A stretch of 64,000 nucleotides of DNA, taken from Glandiceps talaboti. Lineage: Eukaryota; Hemichordata; Enteropneusta; Spengelidae. The stretch is from assembly GCF_964340395.1 (NCBI RefSeq), contig NC_135559.1, forward strand, positions 9,478,259 through 9,542,258, given 5' to 3'. The notes beneath the pieces were generated by a model, which was not told the DNA's origin, did no database searches, and worked only from the letters and a program-made list of their open reading frames with translations. Shown here one piece after another: positions 1 to 12,500 of this stretch; the stretch's first letter is position 1, and each line of letters starts with the position of its first letter. Both the position numbers and the translations under genes were made by a program.

Positions 1-469
1 ATAGTCAATGTCATTAGTTGCACAAATGGACTTTGATAATATTTTTTTCTGTCCAGCCTTGCTTCTTAGAACAGCTTAAAAAGTCAAACTTTCCACATTG
101 CAGTTTTGTAGCTATGCATGTTTCAGGTATGTAGTAATCCTTGTGTATACGTTACAATTCAGTACTTTCCCCGTTGAAGTTTCGTGGCTATACGTTTCTG
201 ATATATACATAATCCTTGCGTATACATTTGATTTTGCACATTTTCCCAGTGCAGTTTTGTTGCTACGGCTTTCTCCTATAAGTACTGCTTTCGCATACAT
301 TTTTAAAAATGTTAGTTCACAAAGGGCAAGAAGTTGAAAAGAATTTGTCGTTTCCACTTCATTGCGTCCCTTTCATTTAAAATGTCTTCAAATACTGCAA
401 TGCTGTAAGTCACTTTTTATTAAAATTTCTTCAAGTACTGCAACGCTGAGCAACAAGTGACAGTTCCAC
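1..469. repeat. PIX intron with three imperfect 70-75-bp repeats
   Basis: From about 85 to 305, three copies share GCAGTTTTGT-GCTA, a TTTC-ATA block and ATCCTTG-GTATAC. No exon is recognisable left of the donor at 469. Confidence 0.6.
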
Positions 470-598
470 CTGGTAAAATCAGCGAATAATCTTCGTAGTC
501 GCTCATCACCCTCGCATTCCCATTTCTGAATCCAATACTGTGACCGTAGCTATCTCGAGGCTCTTGCGACGACAGGATGTGATGTACGGGTGGGTCCA
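470..598 (-). CDS. ARHGEF7: PIX exon: variable region before the coiled coil
   Basis: A 129-bp exon (symmetric, phase 1-1) runs from acceptor CACAG at 600-599 to donor GTGGAA at 469. It encodes [37 protein letters not shown] and SLILP. The ending SLILP-G resembles QVLLPEEE, which precedes the beta-PIX coiled coil, and CpG-rich codons set it apart from the intron. Most of it has no obvious vertebrate counterpart, so it may be an alternatively spliced insert. Following exons are left of the window. Confidence 0.7.
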
Positions 599-3500
599 CT
601 GTGTTGTGCAGGGGTGGTAGGGTGCAGAAAGTAGGGTGAGTCAGTAGATAAAGCCATTAAGGGCAGCAGACATGGAAAAAGGGAACAGGACAAACCAAGT
701 ATTAGCCATTCAACCAAAAATTTTAACCAACTAAAAATAATAAATAATAACAGTTAACAAACTAAAAATCTATTTTAATATTACAAAATAAAATTATTCA
801 AACTAATAGAAGATATGAGAAATCATGCAGTGAAATATATAGAATTATGAGTCAGTGTAAAATGTGTTTATCATATGAGGACTTTATGGCCGTCATTTTT
901 TAAAATTCTTGTTTTCAACTACAAGCAGGTTTTGTGTTATGCGTTGAACATGCGTTATTGGTACAATTCCTTGACTGAATGACTAATACAAGGCAAACAC
1001 TAATCTCAGGTGGGTGGGGGGGAGGGGGCTTATTTTCATATAACAGACTTTGCACCCATTCTGGCCATATGGGTACAATGCGTAACATATTCGATTCATC
1101 AACAAAAACATCAATATATACATAAATGGGTACAAACACTTTGATATAGTCCTGAAAAAATAATCGAAATTAGCCAGAAAAAAATCGTTCAAAAGTTAAT
1201 CGAGATTATTCAGGTAACGGCCTTATACAAAATATGAAACAAAACATATATGTCCTATATTACAGAAATAACATGAGACATATTACAATGTAATACACCT
1301 TTCTAATAAAGACTGCCCTCTGGTGGCAAGATTTGCAATGGATAGCGAATGAAACTGCTGCTTTAAATTTCAGCAGTATTTCAAAGTACTTCATTGCTGC
1401 CCTGCACTGATAGAGGGCGCCCTTTACTGAAAAAGGTCTATTAGTGTGCCAAAGCACAGTGATTAGGTGTTCTCTGAAAGTCAGTCCATTGTATGTGTTT
1501 TGATGTTACAGTGGCTGTGAAGGAAAACGGTCAACAAGAAACTGGTCTGTGATTGCTTAATGGTAACATTGGCTCAGAGCTTCCATCATCAAAATAAGTC
1601 TGGTGAAGGGGGTGCATGGTAGGTTAAATAGGTGACACATGATTACTTAACATCATTTTACATATGTGATAACAATTTCCTCACTCCTCCACCTCTAGCA
1701 TACATGCAAATCAACCCATGCAAATCAAGGAATAGCGTTGGTTTGTGGACGACAAATTTGTAAATTTCCAGAAAAAGGAATTCGTTCAAAATTTTTACGA
1801 TAATTTTTTATGTAGGAACCGTTTTGTTTGATATGTTTCCAATTCAATTTTTTTTTGTCAGTGAGAAACAAGAAATGTACAAAAATAAACTATTGAAAAT
1901 TCACCATCGCAGTGGATACTTTCTAGTAACATTTCAAATGTTAGTTTTCATGCACCAGGTTTAGCAGTTTTCTGCCAAGTAACTATCCAAAAATTCACCA
2001 CTGAAGTCACACATGGATACTGTTTTGAATTCTAACAATGTGATAATCAACGCTACTACTTGCACACCAAATCAACGTCCATGCAAAAAAAATTGTCTTC
2101 ACTTTTGTCTGACACAGACAGACTAATGACACAATGGTATATAACACTCCATCGACTGTTTGTGGTTGAAAGACGCACCAGAACTTGTATAACTGAACAG
2201 AGCTACATTAAAAATCACAATATGACCTTGAATGACCTCTCACCTGAGATATGACCTTTGCCCGTTGCACTTGTGCAGTAAGATTCTATCACTTTCAAAA
2301 TACGGGCATCTTCTTCTAAGGATTTGGCATCAGTTTTCTTCAGAATTTCTTCTTCCACTTTTGGACGTTCTGAAAAAATAAACGAAATATTATGTTATGA
2401 ACATCAACAACATCGACTAAGCCTGGGACCATACTCCATTTTACAATTATTGGGTCTTTATATCTCACATTGGGGAAAGTTTCACCACCAAGCTAGCACA
2501 AACTACACGTCTACCCAGTGTTTTTTCTAATGTGTCTAAAGTTTGTTCTTGAAAGCGTTCAGATTTGCTGTATGTCTAATGGTAAAGAATTCCATAGTCT
2601 AAACGCACAGTTTGAAAATGTGTGGCTATCATATGTCTTGGTCTTGAATTGTGTTGAAAGTTTTCTTATAGCCTGAAAAACCAACTACATTCATACTTTG
2701 CAGACTACTGAATCTGACTATACCTTGTTTTCTTTTTGTTGAATGAAGCATTTTCCTGACAGACTTGGGACTTCTTTGTGCTTCATCCTTTATCATAAGG
2801 ACTGTGGTTGGTCTTAGTGGTGGGGCTGGACGTAAGCAACTCATACTCCATGTTTTAGGGCGTAGATGCTCCGGTAACGACGTGTGTCTTGTTGGACTTG
2901 CTGAACTCCTACTGTCAGTACTGCTTGTTGATCTCTGGGAAAGCTGAACATTAAAGAGAGAGAGACAAAAACATTTGTCAAATAGGGAACTTGCAAACCC
3001 ACCATGTTGAATGTTGCATCATGGGAAATGTGATAATAAATACTAATCAATTAGTATTGTAAACAATATTGATACATTGTTTGTAACCACAAATAATCAA
3101 TTCATAGTTACCCTGACCATTGTGGGAGGTTAATTTTATCAGTAGCTCCTGATTAGGTATTACAATAACCACAGATAATCCCATAGTCCTTTGCATCTGA
3201 GCATGCTCAGTCTGGATTGCTCCCTATTTAACCTTTTTTCCCCATTCTTTTAGCAAGTTTCTAGAGGTTGCTGCAGTATTTTTCAACCTTGGAGTGATGC
3301 AGCATAAATTTCCTAAATAATTTCACATGAAGTAAGGATATTTCTGATTGGATGGTAAACAGATGCAATCTTAACTCGTGGATTTTTCAGCCAATAAGAC
3401 GTGATGTTATACATTTTTGCAGAACTTTCCATATTTTTATCGAAAGGCAAAAGTTGTAATTTCTGAAGAATTCAAATTGAAGTCATATAAAAATACATAC

Positions 3501-6500
3501 AGTACGAAATTTTAAAAGTCATCATAAAACTTTGGACAAAATCCCAAATGAGAACTCGACAACATGAAACTACAAACGTGTCGAGAGCTTGGCTGTGAAC
3601 GTACAGGAATTAGAACCCTATAACATAAAACTACAAACCTGTCCAGAGCTTGGCTGTGAAGGTATGGGACTTGATTTAGTTTGTCTTTGGATTGCATCCA
3701 TCCATTCACTTTGTTCCTTAGGACTGGTTGTCTGAACAACAATCCTCTCAATTAAATTTCCATTGATTTCAAACGCATGGTAGTGTTCTTCACTGTCATC
3801 TAGTTTAGTAACACGTATACCTGAGAGTGGAATTTTCCCCTACAATGACAGTCAAAATGTTACAATTTTGTACACGATAAAAAGTAAGAAAATTTTCACA
3901 TTTGTAAATCTTTTCCTGCAAATGACAGCCACAATGTCAGACATTTTTATCTTTTACAATCTTTCCCTACAATGAGTAAAAATGTCAATAAATATCGTAC
4001 AGCATGATAAAAAGTACAAAATTTTGACTTTTTAAAATCTTTTTCGACAACGACAGTCAAAATGTCAAATTTTGTATGAGATAAAAAGTAAGAAAATTTC
4101 CACATTTTAAAATCTTTCCCTTCAATGGCAGTCAAAAATATCAAAAACATTTTTTTTTCACTTTTGTAAATTTTTTCCCTACAATGACAATGAAGACAGG
4201 AAATGAACATTCACTATATGCACTACATTTGGTCACCATAGCAACCAACTCAGAAATAAGTAACTATTTTTGTTTATTTACCTGGTAAATAAAGCCACTC
4301 ATTCTGTGACTGACTGATAACATGACAAGAACGCTGTGAAACATTAGAAGGTATCTGTCTCGTTTGTCTTCCCCTATAACAGTAACTTGGCCCATTTTCA
4401 GGATTTCCCCAAGACAGGAAATCTCCTACAAAATTTTTACAGAAAGAAAAATAATTGTTCCATTAGTGTGTCTTTTGTGGAGTGTAGTCTGGCTTATAAT
4501 TAACAGGAAAGTTTAAAGTATTCTGGTTCAATAAAAAATGGGAAAATAGTGCAAATTGAGGAAAAAGTGTTAGATTTTTTTGTAACTTTTTGGCGGGAAA
4601 TGTAAAAGACTGTTCTGCATCCTGTTGAGTAGTATACACATGGTGATATACACAAGGCTACTAACAGAGGTAGAATATATAATTCAAGTATTTTTGTACT
4701 AAAAAAAATAGAAAATTAGTGAAAATTCAGAAAAAATTTTTGGCGGAAAATGCCACTTGACTGCACTATATCCCACTTTGCAGTATAACCATGGCTACAC
4801 TACAGAGACTGTCGGACGATATTTCAATTTTTTTAAAAATAATTCATCACTTGGTAGTGTCTTTTAATTTCTAAAATTTAAAAGGAAAGAAAATGTATGC
4901 ATTGTGTGAAAGAATTCTGAAGAATAAATAAGTGCCACAAATCTGTTTACCTCCCCTTCCCATTGCCTGATTGTTCCTGTAAGAATTTCCTGCTCCAATT
5001 CCTTCTGTTTTCTGACATCTAAACACATGCTCTGCAAAACAGCAATCACAAAAAGTTAACTTGTCATTAAATTTCAAGTTTTTAACATCAGTATCTTCAT
5101 AACCATTGAAATGAATATTATCACGATATTCAAGCATTCATATATCCGTCAGTTGAAAACATACAAGCTCATAGGAAATAGAACACAAATTACTAAAAAC
5201 TTATCTATAGTTACAGTTGTTACGGCTCTACGCTAGTATTTGCCTAGGCGGCCATTTTGCCTGCAAATCAAAGTTGCTGGTACACAAATTGTTCAAAACT
5301 TTGCTATATGAAATCTTACTTCTAGTTCTTTTAAAACAATACAAGAAATCTGGGGGTTTCACTGTCTTGTTTTCAAGGAAATCAACAATCTTTTATTTTC
5401 CAACAGAGTTAACACAGTATTCAGTGGCCATATTGGATTCTAAGATGGTGTAATTTTGCCATCATTTTGAACTCTACTTCAAAAATGTGTATGGTGACCC
5501 CCTGATTTTTTTTCTTGCTTCCAACAGAGAAGGGGTTGGAGTTTTCTAGAACAAAGTTACAGCAAAGTTTAAAACTTCTCTTTCAGAGGCACAAACTACT
5601 TTAAAGTTTACCATATGTAACAAGATAAGGTTAGAAAGGTTATTTTGTGGTGAAGGACTCAACTTACCACAATATTTCTGTAAATTTGGATAGCAGCATG
5701 AACGTCTGGTCCATCTGGATGACCTTCCTGTAAAGGAGATTACAAACAAGAATGTCTTATCAGTTATTTTGACCCTGATAAAGCTACTTACCCTTGAAAC
5801 CATTACTCTGTTTTTTATAAACAGTTTCTCTTCAAAGGTTACTGAAAAGAAGTTTCCCACGGTCTTTTTTTGATGAAATATTAAATTATTTCAAATTTTT
5901 TCATCTGGAAACATTTCAGTTTTAAATTTCTCCCATGTAAACTTTTGTTTCTCAGTAAAAATTTTTGGTGGAGAAATCTTGGTTTGTATCATCATGAAAT
6001 ATTTTATGGTTAAAAGTTTTTCCAACAGAAATTCTAATTTTCCGGGGTTTTTTAGTGGTGAAATGTTGATTTGTTTTAATTTGGGGCATTATGAAATAAT
6101 TATGTAATAAAAGTTTCTCTGAGAGAAATTTTTTGGGGTTACTTTTCAGAAACTCTTCGTTCATTTTCATTTTGGTCATCATAAGATATTGTACTTCATT
6201 GATTACCAAAAATACTTCAAAACTACAAATACTTCAAATCAAAGTGTTTTTACAGAGTCTTACAGAAATAATTCTTTTGGGTTTAAAAAAATTTTGATCA
6301 ATATTTAGTTATGAGATATTCTTTCTTGAATTTATGTAAATGTGAATTTCTTTGATACAACAGGATGCTTTTATGAATTTTTTCACTCTAAATTCACTGA
6401 AAAAATTGACTATGCACTGCAGTTGAACTGAGTTCCTGAAAGGACAAACTGATAACTTACTCATGACAGAAAGAGAGGACATTTTACAGAATTAGTTCAT

Positions 6501-9500
6501 ATTTTCCTCACATTTACAGAAAAAAGTTAAAAAAAAAAATATGCATGTTTATGAAATATCACTTACTTCTGTGTGTTTTTCAAGTTCACCGAGAACCGAT
6601 GGATATTTTTCTAGTCTTCTAAACGGCATACTTAGAGAGGATGTCAGCGTTAGTCTGCCCGGACTGGACGCTCCCTGCCCTTCCATAAATTTGTCAAGTT
6701 TGTCACTAAAAAAAGTGAAAAGAAAAACTCAAAGTCTTCCTTCTTTTATTTAGTCAAAGATAACAAGAAGGTTAACTGGGTTGACGTGGAACACCTTGCC
6801 ACAGACAAATGTATGATGCTTTGTACTTACAAGGCGATAAACTAAACCAATTTTCACACAATTCACCTCGTTTCACAACCACACAAAATATTGCAAATAA
6901 CCAAAATGGCAACTTTTGTTCAATTTTTTTTTCTTTTCTTTTCACAAAAGTTTTGCGATTTTATACTTTCATTCTCCTTTATTAAAATGACAGTTTCTCT
7001 GTTCGCAGGAAAATTTCACTTATTTGCAAACCCAAATACATGTAATTACTATTACATCTTACTGAAAAAATGTTAAAATGAAATATTAGCAGGAAAAATC
7101 TCAACACTTGTAAATAAACATCTTGCAGCCTTACTCTAAAACAGTAAACATTTCCACTATTGGCATACATAATCTAAATGCTAAAAATTCGAAACATTTT
7201 CTTATTCTGAAACAGAAATGCTTAAAATTGACAATATTTTGCTATTTTTTGAACAGAAATGCTGTCCTTATTTCATCATTTCAAAATTTTGTAATATTGG
7301 AATAGAGATGCTGTCATAAGTTCAATTTTCAAAATTCAATTTTTTTTTTTAATGTTTGAAAATAGAACTGTTTGTAGTAAATACCTAAATTCCTCTGAGT
7401 TGAGTACAGCTACAGCTCTAGGATGATTACCACAGTAAGCAGTATACAATGATTGTATCTGTGGCGCTTCTTTCAAATAACATGCTCCTGCCCTCTGCTG
7501 TCTGTCGCCACTGAAAAACAAAAACAGCCAAAAAATTCGAAATTTAAAAAAACTTTTCCTCTTGCAAACTTGTTTTTTGTCCAAACTATACACCAAACTG
7601 ATAAAACATCAAACAGTTGCACACATTTCTGACAAAATCATGTTTTTCCCCAAAAAATTTGCCCTTTGTCTGCCCCATGGAATCCAAAACATGAAAATTT
7701 CAAACCAGTTGTAAAATTTAAACATTTTTCCCATAAGTAACTGCTAAATTTGATCAAAATTAGACAGAAAATCTCAAAAAAATTTATAGACACTAAAATT
7801 TGTAATATCTAAAGCCTTGAAAATATGAATTTGTACAGAGAAATGAGTGAACAATACCTTACTAGAAATTCTACAAAGACAATGTTTTCTACAGAAAAAT
7901 GGGGTCAGTTGTCTCCACATCTGTTTTAAACGATATATATGATGGCATATTTCTCTATTTTTGAATGATTGATGAGAATTGGTACAGAACAAAAGAAAGA
8001 AAGACAGGTAGTCTGGGGGGAAAATGGCTCCAAAATTTTCAACGTGCACAAAAGAAAATGATCATTTGCATAATATGGGTAAAATGATATGAGTGGGATA
8101 TCAAAATGAATTGTGCTACAACATAAACCAACCAAAAATTGAACACTCTGAGTCAAAAATCATTTTCTTCCATCATATGACAAAATATTTCAAATTTGAA
8201 AATCTAATTTTTTAAATCTAAAATATTGAATATTTTTTTTAATTGCATATCTTCAATCCTAAAAACAATTTTATCAAATTCGCTTAATTTATAAATTCAT
8301 TCATTTTAACTCATTAACTGCAATATTCAGTTTGATATTCTACTGTTTCCATGGTTTCAACTTTTTAGAAATACTTACACTGTAAATTCTTCAACTTCTT
8401 TTAGCAGTGACTGTTGAAATAAGAAGATTTCTTCCAAATTGCCACAAAGTGTTGCATACTCCATTGAAGTTAAACTATAAGAAACAAACAAACAAATGAA
8501 ATACTGATAAATATCTGCAGTAAAAAAGTAAAGCCAAACATTTCTCAAACCACAACACAATTTTAGACATTTTCTGCACTTTTGATTCAAAACTTGTTTC
8601 TGTTTTGGATAAAACTACAAAAATTTCTACAAAAAGATTTGTTTGTAAAAATATTTCTAATTTTCAAAAATTGAATCTGGTACTCAAAATGTTCAGAATT
8701 ATGTTACCAATCATACTGAGCTTAGGTCAAAGGTCAAGCTGTTTTCACAATCCAACCAATATATTATGCACATTGTTTTCTACTTTCCAGCCCTAAATTA
8801 ACATTTATTAATTTTTATTTCTTCTAGGGTAATAATTTCATGTCATTAATGTATTTAGTAATTACAAATCTAATTTAATCTAATTTCTTCCATTTCCTTG
8901 CCTTTTCACTCACCAAGTTTAATTATATTGTTCTGGGGATCAATATCATAGAACTCGTTTTAGCAAATAATGACAGGCTGTACAAAATGACAGTAATTCT
9001 TAAATTGCCAGGAAATGAAACTAAAATGATATCATCTGGCAATTGGCCACAAATTTGTGTTCTAATCTGAATATTTACAATTCTACGATTTATCCTTTTC
9101 CAAACCAAATATGACAAGTTTGGTTATGACCTTTGACCTGAAAGTTTGGGTTGACCTTTGACCTGGAACTTGGGCATGCTCAGTCACGATTTTGCCACAT
9201 GAATATTTCCTTATCAACTCTAAACCATTATTTTGCCATTATCGTAGTTCTTACACAGCTATCCATGGGAATTTGAAAACTGATACGGTCTGGACTGATG
9301 GCTTAAAGTTGGGGATTATTTTCAAGAATGTACATGTTATTTTAACTTCTCTGTACAGTTGAAATCAGAAGAAAACAGTATCTGTGAACAACAACACAAC
9401 AGTAATTTTGTTCAGTTGGTCTACTGTTGTTCCTGTCTGGCACATTTGGGAAAATGAAGACTTGTATTTTAAGGCATTTATTCATCTGGTATCATTGTAC

Positions 9501-12500
9501 GGAGAGGTCATTATCCTGAAGGTTGGAGACCTTATACCGACGTCTGTATTTCAAATAAAACTAACAGATCCCAAACAACAGACAAATTTTAATTTTGGTG
9601 AAAATTTTTTTAAAAAGTGAACTTTTTTTTTGCAAAACAATTACATATACATGTACATATTTCAAATACTGTATAAACAATTTCTTCTTCATATTTTGGA
9701 GTTTGGAAAAACAACAAAATTTTCTTTCAAATTAGCTCATGCTGTACGACAAGGTGTACAATTTTTTTTTTTAATTTGAACTACTAAAATACAAAAGCAA
9801 CAGTTCAATACACTCCAAATTTCATATTTTTGTAGTTTAGAAGCAAAATCATTTTTTGGGAGTATTTGATTTGCTGACAGAATTCTACATGTCACAGACA
9901 TGGTCTTGCCATCCAATCAAGTCAGTCCTCATACCAGTCAAAGGTCAACACTAGCCAATCAGGAGTCAGCTATTGTAAATTCAAATTCAAATTTAAATTA
10001 ACATACTTACATGTTAGTACTTTCAAGTGGTCGTAGATACTTGCTGAGAAGTGTCTGCAGATCATTGAGATACTTCGTCTCAAATTCTACTAAATTTTGG
10101 AGTACCTGGACAAAGAAAAATAGATATAAAGAATACAGCAAAATGCAAATGTTGTACTCAAAGTTATCACATTCAAACTGAAAGTTCATGACAAGTTACG
10201 ATTTTTCTAATGTAATAACATCTAATGCTTTTGCTGGGTTTTTCAGAACCACTACAACAGAAAAGATAGGGGGAGGGGAATTGTTTTAAATTCTATTTCG
10301 CAGTTTGGGAACCCTGGTTTTAAACAGAGGACGGCTCTATTAAAAGTCGCACTATCTGCTATGCTTTCACTTGTATTTCATAATTCTGGTGGGGAACCCT
10401 ACTAAGATACCAGAAGAATGCAAGTATATTAAAATTTAACCTGTTTTCCCACTTTTAACAAAAAAAACACTGATTTCACATGAAAATAATATCAATAGAA
10501 ATATTGTACATATTTCTGAACAGTTTGCAGATTTTCAATACTTCGAAATCATTTTAAACACAGAAACTATTTTGTGATCTTTAGTGCCTTCTCAGAAGTA
10601 TACATGGAACAGGAAATTTAAGTTTTTGGAAATGTTTCAAGAAATTCGCTTTACACAACACATGAAGGTGTGTGCAACTACATTGTACTTGTCGGCAACT
10701 TAGATCCGCATCAACCTTCCCCGACCAGAAAAATATTGAATTAAAACCAAAATGCCAAGGTTGAACGAATTTTTTGAAAAAGTACCACAATCACAAAGTC
10801 TTTTGGAAAATACAGGAAAAGGGAGTGGTGTGAAGGCTAGAGTTTTGTTTTTTGAAACTTTTTAAATTCATTCTTTGCATGAACCTTTGGTTTAAGGTGT
10901 ACCTAGCCGAACATTCCCCTAGCTTTATTTGTGTGACTCCCATGTCAGGATGAACTAAAGGGTGAACTGACATGCCCCTATCTTTTGTGTGTGTGTGATT
11001 TCCATGTCAGGATGAGCTAAAGCGTAAACTGACATGCCCTTATCTTTTCATACAATTTCTATGTCAAGGTAAGCCTTAAGCCTGTCTATTACAGTGTTGA
11101 GATACATTGTTAGCTGGTCGAACCTTCTGGCCCTTGTTGAGAATATGAGGGCTAGGAGGTACAACCAGCTAACAATGTATCTCAACAGTGCAGTGGACAA
11201 CCTAATGTCAAGGTAAAATGGAAAGGTTTGATCACGTATACAGCAGTGCATTGTATGTGAAAATTTTGTATGATTTGGGATTGAAAGGAAATGAATGTAC
11301 TGTCAGGATAAAAGAAATCATATACATGTACCACGCTTTTGTAATTCAATTTTGAAAAGTGTCTATAAAATGAAAAGATTGAAAGGTTTCTGTCACCTTG
11401 CCCTTGTCAGGATTTGTTTGTCTTTCATTGCCATTTGATGTGTATATCCTGTCTCCTGTCTATAGTATCACTAAAGTATGTATATGTGTATGTGTGTGTG
11501 TGTGCATGCATGCATGCGTGCGTGCTTGTTTCCATGTGTATGTATGTATGTATGTATGTATGTATGTATGTATGTATGTATGTATGTATGTATGTATGTA
11601 TGTATGTATGTACGTACGTACGTACGTATGTATGGATGTATGTGCATATGTACGGACAGGTAGATGCATGTGTAATGCATAAATAAATGAATGAATGAAT
11701 GAATGAATGAATGAATGAATGAATGAATGAAAATATCTGTCTGTCTGTCTGTCTGTCTGTCTATGGTATCTACCTATAGTAACTTACCAGGTTGTGATAT
11801 TTTGATGTCTTTGAATCTTTATTCTGCTCTATAGTAAATGGTACAGGAGACTGTGACTTCTGTACTGGAGACCTCGTCTGACTTAAAGTATCTACAAAAT
11901 AACAACATAAGACATTCCACCATTAAATACTTTACAAATATAAATTATAAACACAGTACAGAAGAAACAAACAATTCATTTACATAGTCATTCTGATTTT
12001 TTCACAAACTTTTCTTCATAAAATGAAATCCCTGATGATGATTTATCCATCCTTTTTTTCTCGTTATATCTAGCCTTTTTTTTATCAATTACTTTACTGA
12101 GGAGCATCAGTGAATAATCAAATTATAATCTATTATATATATGGCAAATAAAGTACATATACATATCTATAACTTCAAAGTTGACATTTTGAACTTTTCT
12201 GACCATTTTCCAATTCACTGCGATTTTTTCTTTCCTGCATGTAATATTGTATGTGAAACATATACCTTTTGATCTCATTTTCAATGAGGATAAAATACAA
12301 TCAGAAAACAGGTTATGTACTCAATTATTTTTACTCGATTTTTACTTCTAAAAATAAAAGTTTTAATGACAACGTTAATGCCAAATTTGTAATAACTGGA
12401 ATTGCGAAAACGTAACCCAAATATAACATAATTTGTGATCCATCAGTAAATTTTTTCTCAACATAAATGATAAATTCTCAAGCCCTCTAAACCATAGATC

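Larger units (their letters stand above)
4426..8378. other. Short PIX introns between DH/PH exons
   Basis: The introns of this part are AT-rich and hold no further exon that I can see. About 5900-6160 carries roughly three degenerate repeats of 85-110 bp (AAATTTTT-GG block, GAAAT, ATCATGAAAT). Confidence 0.6.
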
